Both the position numbers and the translations under genes were made by a program. This document shows positions 8,131-16,965 of a stretch of DNA of 64,000 bases, one piece after another. Origin of the DNA: Paludibacteraceae bacterium (GTDB lineage: Bacteria > Bacteroidota > Bacteroidia > Bacteroidales > Paludibacteraceae); contig JAKSKR010000001.1 of the NCBI GenBank assembly GCA_024401645.1, positions 1-64,000 of the forward strand. The letters run 5' to 3'. Position 1 is the stretch's first letter, and the number at the start of each line of letters is the position of its first letter. The notes below the pieces were generated by a model that did no database searches, was not told where the DNA came from, and saw only the letters and a list, made by a program, of their open reading frames with translations.

Positions 8131-9935
8131 AGTCTAGGTTAAAATACTTCTTATCATACTATTTGTTCTGGTTTCTAGCCTTTTTGGTTCAGAAACCAGT
8201 CTTCATGTTGTACCAGTGGGAACATGCGAAAGATTATTCGTTCACCGACTGGCTGAATGTTATGTGGCACGGCATGCCTATGGACTTGTCTACCGCTGGC
8301 TATTTCTCGTTGCCAGTCTTCCTTATGGTGCTGGCTTCTTGTTTCGTGCCTGCAGGTAAGTGGCTAGGTAAGGGCATAAAGGTAGCTACGGCCCTCTTGC
8401 TGGCGGTTGTGGTTATAGGCTGTGTTGCCGACATGGTACTCTACACTTTCTGGGGGTACCGTCTCGACATTACACCGTTGTTCTACATGGAAACGCCAAA
8501 GAATGCGGCCGCCAGTGGCACCATGTCGCAAAACCTGTGTGCAGCCGTTTGCCTTATTGTTGAATACTTGGTTTATTGGCTTGCATTCAGATTTTTCCAC
8601 AAGAAGTGTTTTGCTATTGATGGCCATTGTGTTAAGGCTGTAATTCCTTTCTTGCTGATTTTGCCGTTACTCTTCGTCATTATTCGTGGTGGTGTTTCGG
8701 TTTCGGTTATGAATGCAGGTCGCGTTTATTTCAGTAACGAAATGTTCCTTAACCACTCGGCAATTAATCCTATTTGGAATTTCTTGGGCTCATTCTCGAA
8801 AGAGGACCTCTCAACCCAATACCGGTTTATGGACGATGCCGAGGCGCACAAGGCGATGGATTCATTAGTGAATCGTCAGGTCTTGCCGCCCGATACTTTC
8901 CTTTTGAAGACTAATCGCCCGAATGTGGTGGTGTTCATCCTTGAAAGCTTTGGCGCTAACGTGTGTGAAATGGCTGGCGGTGCAAAAGGTTTGACGCCAA
9001 ACTTGAACAGAATTGCCAGCGAAAGCATCTTCTTCAGTAACTTCTACGCCAACAGTTACCGTACCGACCGTGGTCTGGCGGCAATACTGTCGGCCTACCC
9101 TGGTCAACCTGTGACCTCGCTGATGAAGTACCCCGAAAAGTCGCAGAACGTGCCAACCCTAACCGGAACGTTAAGGGACAATGGTTACGACCTTTCTTTC
9201 TTCTATGGTGGTGACGAAAACTTTACCAATATGCGCTCGTTCTTGGTACATGCCGGTTTCGAGAAGCGCCTGTGCGATAAGGATTTTTCAGGAAACGAGC
9301 TTTCTACCAAGTGGGGTGCTTACGATCATTTGGTAATCAACAGACTGATTGACGATTTGAAGCAACCGCAGAAACAGCCTTTCTGCAAGGTGTTGCTCAC
9401 GCTTAACAGCCACGAACCTTTCGACGTTCCGTTCCATAAGTTCGACGACTTATACCCCAATTCCGTTGCCTATACCGACAGCTGCATTGGTGTGTTTTAC
9501 GACTACTTGAAGACGTCGCCTTATTGGGACAATACGTTGTTCATCCTTTTACCCGACCATGGTAAACCTTACCCCGAAGGTATGACTAACCAAGATGTTG
9601 CCAATTACAAGGCTCCGATGATTTGGACGGGGGGAGCCGTTAAGCAACCTATGTGCATTACACAAATGGGATCTCAAATAGATTTGGCGCGAACTTTACT
9701 TGCACAGTTGGGAATTGATGGCAGTGCATTTAATTTCAGCAAGAATATGTTGAGCGAACAATCGCCAAAATTTGCATTCTTTGCCTTTAATGACGGATTC
9801 GGATTCGTAACCCCTAATGGCGCATCGGTTTACGATTGTGGCGGATCGATGAACGTGAGGGAAGACGACCCTGCCCTCACTAAAAAAGGAAAGGCTTATT
9901 TGCAGTGCCTCATCGACGATTTGGCTTCTCGTTAA
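8127..9935 (+). CDS. LtaS-like sulfatase-fold membrane phosphotransferase
   Basis: 602 residues. Five predicted membrane helices occupy residues 1-200, then an alkaline-phosphatase/sulfatase domain. NVVVFILESFGAN (about 266) supplies the first metal-binding Glu; SYRTDRGLAAI (about 311) holds the likely Thr nucleophile; LLTLNSHEPFDVP and LLPDHGKPY supply further metal ligands. This is the architecture of LTA synthase and phosphoglycerol/phosphoethanolamine transferases. Bacteroidota lack lipoteichoic acid, so the likely job is decorating a periplasmic or outer-membrane glycan or lipid; the substrate is unknown. The start overlaps the upstream gene by four bases. Confidence 0.85.
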   Translation: MKSRLKYFLSYYLFWFLAFLVQKPVFMLYQWEHAKDYSFTDWLNVMWHGMPMDLSTAGYFSLPVFLMVLASCFVPAGKWLGKGIKVATALLLAVVVIGCVADMVLYTFWGYRLDITPLFYMETPKNAAASGTMSQNLCAAVCLIVEYLVYWLAFRFFHKKCFAIDGHCVKAVIPFLLILPLLFVIIRGGVSVSVMNAGRVYFSNEMFLNHSAINPIWNFLGSFSKEDLSTQYRFMDDAEAHKAMDSLVNRQVLPPDTFLLKTNRPNVVVFILESFGANVCEMAGGAKGLTPNLNRIASESIFFSNFYANSYRTDRGLAAILSAYPGQPVTSLMKYPEKSQNVPTLTGTLRDNGYDLSFFYGGDENFTNMRSFLVHAGFEKRLCDKDFSGNELSTKWGAYDHLVINRLIDDLKQPQKQPFCKVLLTLNSHEPFDVPFHKFDDLYPNSVAYTDSCIGVFYDYLKTSPYWDNTLFILLPDHGKPYPEGMTNQDVANYKAPMIWTGGAVKQPMCITQMGSQIDLARTLLAQLGIDGSAFNFSKNMLSEQSPKFAFFAFNDGFGFVTPNGASVYDCGGSMNVREDDPALTKKGKAYLQCLIDDLASR

Positions 9936-9992
9936 ATGATTGGCTGACATTTTGGGCGGTCTGTTTTTTGTTCCAAAAGACAGTAATTTCCG

Positions 9993-10019
9993 TTGATAGA
10001 ATAAATCCGATTATATTTG
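9993..10019 (+). promoter_or_regulatory. Putative promoter of the radical SAM gene
   Basis: TATATTTG at 10012-10019 fits the Bacteroidota -7 element. TTG at 9993-9995 lies 16 bases upstream, shorter than the ideal 19. The start codon is 20 bases after the -7 box, giving a leader of about 14 bases. Confidence 0.5.
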
Positions 10020-10039
10020 CTTTAGTAATTTAATTATCT

Positions 10040-10813
10040 ATGTCTACAATACTTTTTGACCAGATAGCATACGGCCCTATTAAAAGTCGCCGTTTAGGCA
10101 TGTCGCTAGGTGTTAACCTGCTGCCTACAAACCAGAAATTATGTTCTTTCGAGTGCATTTACTGCGAATGTGGATTCACAAAGAAGATTATGGGTTCGAA
10201 AATGCCAACACGCGAACAGGTGAAAATGGCGTTGGAGGCTAAACTTAAGGAGATGCAGGCACAGGGCTTGAAACTCGATGTGTTCACTTTTGCCGGTAAT
10301 GGCGAACCTACCATGCATCCTGAATTTCCGGGCGTTATCGACGATACCATTGCCTTGCGTAATCAGTACTTTCCCGAGGCGAAGATTAGCGTGTTGTCGA
10401 ATGCTACGATGATTGGACGCGAAGATGTGTTCAATGCATTACTGAAAGTAGATAACAACATCTTAAAACTCGATTCTGGCATCGATGCTACGGCTAAACT
10501 TATTGACCAACCAAACTCGCCAACTTATAGCGTGGAGAAGCAGATTGAGCTGTTGAAACGCTTTAATGGCAACTTCATTTTGCAAACCATCTTCTTGCGT
10601 GGCGAGTATAATGGCCAGGTGGTCGACAATACGACTCCCGAGGAAATTGCGGCTTGGACCGAGGCAGTCCGCCAAATCCGTCCTAAACAAGTTATGGTTT
10701 ACCAAGTAGACCGTGAAACCCCTGTGCCAGGTCTCGAGAAATTGACGAACGAGGAGTTGAGTCGCTTGGCTCAACCGGTTCGCGACTTGGGTATCTCGGT
10801 TTTAGTTGCTTAA
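10040..10813 (+). CDS. Radical SAM domain protein
   Basis: 257 residues. The iron-sulfur motif Cx3Cx2C is clear (CSFECIYC, about residues 34-41), followed by a further Cys two residues on. FTFAGNGEPTMHPEF is the GGE-like SAM-binding strand and LSNATMIG a second SAM contact. The N-terminal AYGPIKSRRLGMSLGVNLLP matches a subgroup of short cytosolic radical SAM proteins common in anaerobes, some annotated as wyosine-synthesis related. The substrate is unknown and there is no C-terminal auxiliary cluster. It appears to be a single-gene unit with its own promoter. Confidence 0.85.
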   Translation: MSTILFDQIAYGPIKSRRLGMSLGVNLLPTNQKLCSFECIYCECGFTKKIMGSKMPTREQVKMALEAKLKEMQAQGLKLDVFTFAGNGEPTMHPEFPGVIDDTIALRNQYFPEAKISVLSNATMIGREDVFNALLKVDNNILKLDSGIDATAKLIDQPNSPTYSVEKQIELLKRFNGNFILQTIFLRGEYNGQVVDNTTPEEIAAWTEAVRQIRPKQVMVYQVDRETPVPGLEKLTNEELSRLAQPVRDLGISVLVA

Positions 10814-10818
10814 CATTT

Positions 10819-10847
10819 TTGCACACTGAAACTTTTTAATATTTTTG
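10819..10847 (+). promoter_or_regulatory. Promoter of the outer-membrane barrel gene
   Basis: TTG (10819-10821), an 18-base spacer, then TATTTTTG (10840-10847). The start codon is 31 bases after the -7 box. Confidence 0.6.
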
Positions 10848-10878
10848 TGCAAAACACAATTCTTCAGTTTATTAGAAT

Positions 10879-11496
10879 ATGTTTAAAAGGTTATTTCTCA
10901 TACTTTCATTGCTGGCAACATCGGCAACCGTGGCATTCTCACAGTTCCATATAGGGGCTAACTTGGGCGCCGGCGTCTCTGCAACTAACTTGAATCCGGC
11001 AGGCCGTGAAGTGTCTTCGTTGGTAGGTGTTTACCCCGAGGTGTATGCTGGCTACGATTTCAATAAAAACTTGTCTGCAAATTTGGGCTTGGGCTATATG
11101 CAGGGTGGTTTTAAGGAACAGCCTTTTGGCGATGGGGAACGCACTGTTCGTCTGCGTTATTTCAGAATGCCGGTTTATGCCGACTTGCATTTCCCGTTCT
11201 GCCAGAAATGGAGTGCGGGCGCATTGGCAGGCTTGCAGTTCAACGTCTTCAATTCGTTAGACGCTCCAGCTCCCTTTAATATCGATTTTCAGCAGATGCA
11301 TCATCCCGTTTCTCTATTGTTGGGTGTGCAATGCGCCTATAATATTTGCCCTAATATGCAGCTACACCTGCAATACCGCTATGTGTCAGACTTTGCCTAT
11401 GCCGACGACAACGAAGTGCTAGGCCGTTTGCATGGTAACAACTTCTTGGTGGGTGTGTCGTATGTGTTAGGTAAGTCAAAGGCCGTAGGCGAATAA
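10879..11496 (+). CDS. Outer-membrane beta-barrel protein
   Basis: 205 residues. A signal peptide of about 22 residues (cleavage after FSQ) precedes alternating hydrophobic/polar strands, with tyrosine- and glycine-rich turns: LGLGYMQGGF, LRYFRMPVYADLHF, SVSYVLG-like ends. The pattern matches the PorT/OMP_b-brl family of eight-stranded barrels in Bacteroidota. Such proteins sit in the outer membrane; their function is often unknown, though PorT itself takes part in type IX secretion. I would not assign PorT from this alone. The next gene starts 59 bases downstream. Confidence 0.8.
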   Translation: MFKRLFLILSLLATSATVAFSQFHIGANLGAGVSATNLNPAGREVSSLVGVYPEVYAGYDFNKNLSANLGLGYMQGGFKEQPFGDGERTVRLRYFRMPVYADLHFPFCQKWSAGALAGLQFNVFNSLDAPAPFNIDFQQMHHPVSLLLGVQCAYNICPNMQLHLQYRYVSDFAYADDNEVLGRLHGNNFLVGVSYVLGKSKAVGE

Positions 11497-11555
11497 TAAG
11501 TCTGCATCCCCCTAGAAACTAATTGAACGATTATAACTACAATTCTATAAATTCC

Positions 11556-13421
11556 ATGAAAAAACACTTACTACAATTCCTCTTGCCAGCTCTTACCATA
11601 TCGGCTGGTAATGCACAGGTTTCTGTCATCGTTGATGCCGATGCCGACAACATGCCCATCTCGCCTTACATCTATGGCAAGAACGGAGCTGTTAGCGACA
11701 AGGATGCACCAACTAGCGAGGCCGACATGATTCGTAACCGCGAGTCTGGCTTGCGTTTCTCGCGTCAGAATAACGGTAATAATGCCACTAAATACAATTG
11801 GCGTAAGAAATTGACTTGTCACCCCGACTGGTACAACAACATTTATGGTTGCGATTGGGACAAGTCGGCTCAAACCTTACAAGACGAATTGCCAAATGTG
11901 CAAGGTATGTATGCCTTTCAGCTAATTGGCAAGGCTGCAAAGACCAATGCCTACAACTTCAACGATTGGGAATACAATCATAGCCAGTGGGGTAGTTGGT
12001 GTAGCCTAGACCTTTGTGGTGGTGGTAGCGCCGATGCCGATGGAAACCTAATAGCAAAGGGCGATCCGAACCTTTACCTTGAAGATTGGCCTGCCGACTC
12101 TACTGTCGCCATCTACAGCCATTGGCGCGACGATCTTGGCCTCGACATGGCTCAATTCAAGTATTGGAACATGGACAACGAGTTCGAAATGTGGCCATGG
12201 ACACACAGCGACTTGGTGGAAGAAAACACCGACGAGGTGTTCGAGACCATGATGCAGAATTACTTTGCAACCGCAAAGGCTATTCGTGCCATCGATCCAA
12301 GCGTGAAGCTGACCGGACCTGTTGCTGGCAGCGAGTGGACTTGGTATTATCCTGCTAGCACTCAACCAACTTACAAAGGCAAGAAATATTGCTGGCTCGA
12401 GTACTTCATTATGCGTTGTGCCGAAGAAGAAAAGAAAACCGGTGTGAATATGCTCGACGTGCTCGACATTCACTTCTATCCTGGTGACAAGTCAGTTGCC
12501 GATGTCCTTCAAACCCACCGTGTGCTTTGGGACCGCAACTTTGTCTATCCCCTTGCAAACGGTGTGAAAACTGTTAATGGCGGATGGGACGAAAGCCAGA
12601 AGAAGGAATACATTTTTGGCCGTTGCCAAGACTGGATTGACAAATATTTTGGTCCTAATCGTGGCATTACCTTCGCCATCTCTGAATACGACAATACCGA
12701 ATCGTTCAATCCTACCGTTACAGCTTTGAGCTATGCATCATTCTTGGGTGAGGGTGCTCGCCATGGCATGGAGTATTTTACACCTTGGACTTGGAACACC
12801 GGTATGTGGGAAACCCTGCACTTGTTTGGCCGTTATGCCAAGAACATTAACGTAGGCGCTGTATCTTCTAACGAAGAAATGCTTTCAGCCTATACCTCGG
12901 TTAATGCCAATCGCGACTCAATGACCATCATCCTTATCAACCGTTCAGAGAAGGATGCGCAGAAGGTAGACATTACTTTGGGTAACTTCGACGCCATCGA
13001 TGGTAGCCACGAAACATACCAATTGGCAAACTTGCCTAGTGGCGAAACCTTTAATTCGCACGAAGACAATGCCTTGGTAAAAGGAAAGGTAAATGTGTCG
13101 TCAAATGCCTTGACCCTATCCGTTCCGGCATTGTCTATGACGGCTGTTGTTGTGCCTGGCGTTGGCCTTGGTGTTGACCAGTTTACGGCTCAACCGGTTG
13201 CGGTTTATCCTAATCCAACAACCGACGTGCTCTATGTTTCTAACGATGGCAATGTAAACAAGGTTGAGATAGTCGATGTTAAGGGTGTTACGGTAAAGAC
13301 GGTCAGTGCAACCACTTCTGCCGATGTGGTTGTTCCTGTTGCCGATTTGGCAAAAGCCCTTTATGTGGTTAAGATTTTCAAGAACAATGGTGTGAAGACT
13401 AGCACCGTTGTTGTTAAGTGA
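11556..13421 (+). CDS. GH44-like glycoside hydrolase, T9SS cargo
   Basis: 621 residues from the ATG at 11556; an in-frame TTG at 11523 would add 11 residues ahead of a normal signal peptide (MKKHLLQFLLPALTISAGNAQ), so the later start is preferred. Residues with GLRFSRQNNGNNATKYNW, KYWNMDNEFEMWPWTH (acid/base Glu209) and FAISEYDNT (nucleophile Glu377) match the GH44 pattern of endo-beta-glucanases and xyloglucanases. A beta-sandwich and a C-terminal T9SS type A sorting domain (VAVYPNPTTDVLYV...) follow. The likely role is secretion through T9SS and attack on plant beta-glucan. The gene continues the plus-strand run and ends at a bidirectional terminator. Confidence 0.85.
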   Translation: MKKHLLQFLLPALTISAGNAQVSVIVDADADNMPISPYIYGKNGAVSDKDAPTSEADMIRNRESGLRFSRQNNGNNATKYNWRKKLTCHPDWYNNIYGCDWDKSAQTLQDELPNVQGMYAFQLIGKAAKTNAYNFNDWEYNHSQWGSWCSLDLCGGGSADADGNLIAKGDPNLYLEDWPADSTVAIYSHWRDDLGLDMAQFKYWNMDNEFEMWPWTHSDLVEENTDEVFETMMQNYFATAKAIRAIDPSVKLTGPVAGSEWTWYYPASTQPTYKGKKYCWLEYFIMRCAEEEKKTGVNMLDVLDIHFYPGDKSVADVLQTHRVLWDRNFVYPLANGVKTVNGGWDESQKKEYIFGRCQDWIDKYFGPNRGITFAISEYDNTESFNPTVTALSYASFLGEGARHGMEYFTPWTWNTGMWETLHLFGRYAKNINVGAVSSNEEMLSAYTSVNANRDSMTIILINRSEKDAQKVDITLGNFDAIDGSHETYQLANLPSGETFNSHEDNALVKGKVNVSSNALTLSVPALSMTAVVVPGVGLGVDQFTAQPVAVYPNPTTDVLYVSNDGNVNKVEIVDVKGVTVKTVSATTSADVVVPVADLAKALYVVKIFKNNGVKTSTVVVK

Positions 13422-13446
13422 TAGCTGTTTGAAAAAACAGGATACG

Positions 13447-13490
13447 AAAAAAGTCCTTCTTACTCGTAAATGAGTTTGAAGGACTTTTTT
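13447..13490. terminator. Bidirectional terminator between convergent genes
   Basis: AAAAAAGTCCTTC (13447-13459) pairs with GAAGGACTTTTTT (13478-13490), with an inner ACTC/GAGT stem. It serves the GH44-like gene on the plus strand and the FISUMP gene on the minus strand. Confidence 0.85.
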
Positions 13491-13517
13491 TGTCGAAACC
13501 GGTGGGCTAATGTACCT

Positions 13518-16271
13518 TTACTCTACATTGCTTTTATCAATAACAGCTCTTACATTGTAGCCCTCGTAGCGTCCTGTGTTGAATATTTCAAAAGAAATCC
13601 CTTTCATATAGTTCAAATTGAAAGATTCAAGCCAGTTTCTAGATGTATTTACTTCTGACGACCATAGTATGATTCTGTCTTGTTCGTTATAGAACTTATT
13701 CTCTTGTTTGAAACCTGCCGATGGTATGAATATGCTGTTGTCTGTATAACCTTCCACTTTGCTGGTAATTAGGCAACCGCCCACTCCATTAATGGTAGTC
13801 CAAGTCCATTTGCATTTTTGCATCAGCTCGTTCAACTCGTTTTTAGTTGGGGTTCGCCATGCACCGCCCATGTTAACGGTTGCAGCATCGTCTTCTGGCA
13901 ATAGTTTGCTAATGCCGTCATGTTCGCCATAATCTGCCGACGAATATTTAGTTAACATTGGGGTTTCTGGGGTGATGAATGGAATGGTTCTAGTTGTGTC
14001 GCTCCACTTGTAGTTTTTCGGGTAGTAGGTTTTCTTTTCCTCCGTTTCCCCCCAAGCGTAATAGCCGCCAAAATCGGTTGCCTTGTTAGGCTTTGCACCA
14101 ACATTCTGTGTCGCCCATAGCACCGAAAGGCCCAGGTCTACGTAAGAATATTCGCCCGCCTTACCTGTAATTGTAAGCCCTTCTTCTGTTGCAATCTTTT
14201 TATAGACAGCATAGGTGTTAATGTCTTTTTGAACTTCGGTGAACGAAGAATCGCTCCATCCCATAAAGTTGTAACCTGCAATTTCTTCTACCGCAGGAGC
14301 TGTAAGCTGCTCGTTGGCCTTTGCCTTATGTGTTTCAATAAGAGTGCTGTCGTTTAAGAAGAAGTTTACGGTAAAGATGATCTGCTTATACTTGGCATAG
14401 ATGTTCATGTCTTTCTGAACGTCAGAGAACGAAGTTGAACTCCAACCCACAAACACGTAATTCTCAATTTCAGGAGCCACAGGCTCGGTGGCAGACTTTC
14501 CCTTTTCAACTTGTTGGCTTTCAATGAGTATGCTGTCGGCCGTAAAGAAGTTTACAGTGAAGTGCTTTGCCTTAACGCCACGCACGTTGTAAATGTTGTG
14601 TCGTTCCTTGTCTGCCATTTCTATCGACTTGTCGTTGCCAAATGTCATAATGTAGGCGTTGTTTGACGTCTGTGCCGCAACATTAGACGACCAATAATAA
14701 CCGTAACAGGTAGAGGCGTCTAAAGAAGGTAGGAAGATGACGTTGCCGTTTGCAATAGAAGTTCCTATATATCCGGCTACGCCCGTACCATTAAAATCGT
14801 CTGTAAATTTCCAGTCACAGCCTTCTGCCAACTCTACTAGTTCGTCAGAAGCTGGCATGCGCCATGTGTTGCCCCAGTTGGCATTAACGGCATCGTCTTC
14901 AAGTTCCAAGGTTTTAAGGCCGTCAACTGTGCCGTTTGCCTTGTTGGTGCAGTACTTGGTTAGGCTGTTGTTGCTGCCTTCACACCATTTGTAATCAGAC
15001 CAACTAGAAGATTTCTCTCTTGTAGATGTTTCACCCCATTCAAATTTGTCGCCATATTCGTGTGGGGTAGTAGCGCCCACGTTGTTGGTTGCCCACCAAA
15101 TGCCGCTTTTTAATCCCAGGTCTACATAGGTATATCCGTCAGCCTCGCCCGAGATGGTTACACCATCTACTTTAGGGTTTTCTGCATATTGGGCATAAAT
15201 GTCTAGGTTGTCTTGCACATTGGTGAACGAAGAGTCGCTCCAACCAATAAACACATAGCCTTTAAGGTCTGGTGCCTCTGGTGTGGTGGCAAGGGCACCA
15301 TTTATCACATTCTTGCTCTCTAGTAGAGAACTATCTGCCGCGAAGAATCTTACTGTGTATTTCTCGACGCTGATTTTTGCAACAGCGCGGGCCGACAAGC
15401 CGTAGCAACGAGCTGTTGAGGTGCTCGTAGAGTGCTCGCCATTTTCAAGTCTGAAGAAAAGGGCATGGTCAGACCTTTTTGAACTGATGTTTGTTGCCCA
15501 GTAGCGACCGTAAGTGTTTTTAGCAACAATGTCTAAATTGTTCATCACGCCTGCGGCAGGGAAGAAAATGGTATTATGGTTGGTTTTCGATGTTGCAATA
15601 TATCCGGCAATGCCCGATTCTTTGTAGTCGTTCGTCCATTCCCATTCACATCCTTCGTTCAATTCTTTGAACTCATCTATGGTTGGCATGCGCCAAACGC
15701 TGCCCCAATTGGCGGCAATGGCATCGTCTTCAACAAAAAGAATGCCCAAACTGTCAACTGTACCGTAGCTGCTGTTCTTGCAATATTTGTTGATTTCTGT
15801 CGCTGAACCGTCGCACCAGTGGTATTTCGGCCATGTATAGAAAATTTTGGAAGATGTTTCTCCCCACGAAAAGTATTGCCCGTATTCTGTAGGCTTGGTT
15901 GCGCCCACATTGTAGGTAGCCCACAATAGGCCACTTTTTAACCCCAAGTCAACAAAAGTGTGACCTTCTATTTGTCCGTCTACCGTTACCCCCTGTGCTG
16001 CGGTTCCTGTCGTGTCGAGTATTAAATTTGCGTCCACATAATCTACGTTGGTAATTTCTCCCAAATCGTACTTGTATGTCTTACCGTCTGATGTCTTTGT
16101 TCGCATATAGCGCTTTGCTGTGGCGGCATCTTTTTCATAATCAACCTGCTCAACTTTTTTTGTGTTGTATTTGATGTCTTGGTCAGTAAACGTCTTTATG
16201 CGCATATAGGTCACGGCACTTGCCATAAAAGTCAGTAGGGTTGCCGCTACTAGAAGGATTATCTTTTTCAT
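13518..16271 (-). CDS. Secreted FISUMP / InlB B-repeat protein
   Basis: 917 residues with a signal peptide (cleavage near 19-20). After a short N-terminal domain come three FISUMP-type ('Fibrobacter succinogenes major paralogous') domains, each with VDLGLKSG/VLWAT.NVGA, a W-rich WGET motif and EDDA..NWG..WRMPT (near 115-290, 380-565 and 700-915). Between them lie InlB B-repeat-like modules with the pattern 'F..DS.L.E......A..P..P...GY.F.GWS' (near 300, 570 and 635). These domains are typical of surface or secreted Bacteroidota proteins with unknown ligand. No T9SS tail is visible. It shares a transcript with the upstream 154-residue gene (17-base gap). Confidence 0.82.
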   Translation of the reverse strand: MKKIILLVAATLLTFMASAVTYMRIKTFTDQDIKYNTKKVEQVDYEKDAATAKRYMRTKTSDGKTYKYDLGEITNVDYVDANLILDTTGTAAQGVTVDGQIEGHTFVDLGLKSGLLWATYNVGATKPTEYGQYFSWGETSSKIFYTWPKYHWCDGSATEINKYCKNSSYGTVDSLGILFVEDDAIAANWGSVWRMPTIDEFKELNEGCEWEWTNDYKESGIAGYIATSKTNHNTIFFPAAGVMNNLDIVAKNTYGRYWATNISSKRSDHALFFRLENGEHSTSTSTARCYGLSARAVAKISVEKYTVRFFAADSSLLESKNVINGALATTPEAPDLKGYVFIGWSDSSFTNVQDNLDIYAQYAENPKVDGVTISGEADGYTYVDLGLKSGIWWATNNVGATTPHEYGDKFEWGETSTREKSSSWSDYKWCEGSNNSLTKYCTNKANGTVDGLKTLELEDDAVNANWGNTWRMPASDELVELAEGCDWKFTDDFNGTGVAGYIGTSIANGNVIFLPSLDASTCYGYYWSSNVAAQTSNNAYIMTFGNDKSIEMADKERHNIYNVRGVKAKHFTVNFFTADSILIESQQVEKGKSATEPVAPEIENYVFVGWSSTSFSDVQKDMNIYAKYKQIIFTVNFFLNDSTLIETHKAKANEQLTAPAVEEIAGYNFMGWSDSSFTEVQKDINTYAVYKKIATEEGLTITGKAGEYSYVDLGLSVLWATQNVGAKPNKATDFGGYYAWGETEEKKTYYPKNYKWSDTTRTIPFITPETPMLTKYSSADYGEHDGISKLLPEDDAATVNMGGAWRTPTKNELNELMQKCKWTWTTINGVGGCLITSKVEGYTDNSIFIPSAGFKQENKFYNEQDRIILWSSEVNTSRNWLESFNLNYMKGISFEIFNTGRYEGYNVRAVIDKSNVE

Positions 16272-16288
16272 TTGTTCTGTTCAATCAA

Positions 16289-16753
16289 TTATTTGCGAAT
16301 GAGCTTGATGGATTGTTTACCAATGGTAAGGACATAAACACCCTGTTTGGGCAGAGAGACCGTAGCCTTCCCTTCCGCATTGGTGGTTGTTGTATAAGTT
16401 ATGGCGCCATTAACGGCATACAATGTGACAGGCTTATCTGAATCGGTACTTTTGATTAGGATTGTCGATTCGTCGATGTTTTCTATTTGGATAGATTCTG
16501 CCAATTGTTTGTCAACCCCAGTTTCTGATGTCTCGGTAAAGTGATAGTTTTTCACATCGCCAATGGCATAGGTGGTAGAAGCATTTCCGTTTACCACCAA
16601 GTTCCCATCCTCATAAGTAACTATAGGATTTTCATCTAGAAGAAAATTGAATTTTTCACCGGTTTTCTGTTCAATAACCATGTACTGCATTTCAGCATTC
16701 GCACATAAAGCCCCAAACACGAAGATGCCCAGGCTTAAAAGTTTTTTTCGCAT
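16289..16753 (-). CDS. Secreted protein with T9SS-like C-terminal tail
   Basis: 154 residues from the ATG at 16753. An upstream in-frame ATG at 16948 would add a 65-residue charged extension before an obvious signal peptide (MRKKLLSLGIFVFGALCANA), so it is rejected. The mature protein has a short beta-rich domain (MQYMVIEQKTGEKFNFLL) and a C-terminus (VTLYAVNGAIT...GVYVLTIGKQSIKLIRK) that reads like a T9SS type A sorting domain. With only about 60 residues between signal and sorting tail, it may be a small surface protein or a remnant. First gene of the two-gene minus unit. Confidence 0.72.
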   Translation of the reverse strand: MRKKLLSLGIFVFGALCANAEMQYMVIEQKTGEKFNFLLDENPIVTYEDGNLVVNGNASTTYAIGDVKNYHFTETSETGVDKQLAESIQIENIDESTILIKSTDSDKPVTLYAVNGAITYTTTTNAEGKATVSLPKQGVYVLTIGKQSIKLIRK

Positions 16754-16836
16754 TATATTGTATTTAATAGGTCTTAAAAAGAGCCAAGTGTGTTCCAGAG
16801 AAATTTTTTTCTTGTGGGTACAGACTTTTTCGTCCG

Positions 16837-16844
16837 CAAATTTA
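16837..16844 (-). promoter_or_regulatory. Putative -7 element for the FISUMP unit
   Basis: TAAATTTG on the minus strand (16844-16837) fits TAnnTTTG, 83 bases upstream of the ATG at 16753. The -33 box is weak. The 212-base region 16754-16965 is the divergent intergenic space shared with the giant repeat protein; I found no convincing plus-strand promoter in it. Confidence 0.35.
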
Positions 16845-16965
16845 GTGAAATAATAGTATGAGACTTTGTGAAATGGTAGTTGTATCGTTAATTTTTTTTC
16901 ATTTATGTTTAATGATTGATTTTTTTTTTGTAATTTTCTCAATTGCATTTAAACTACATTTTTGC

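Noticed and set aside
16858..16965. Earlier start for the giant gene at 16858
   Set aside because: It would put 36 hydrophobic residues before a complete signal peptide; the ATG at 16966 is far more natural.
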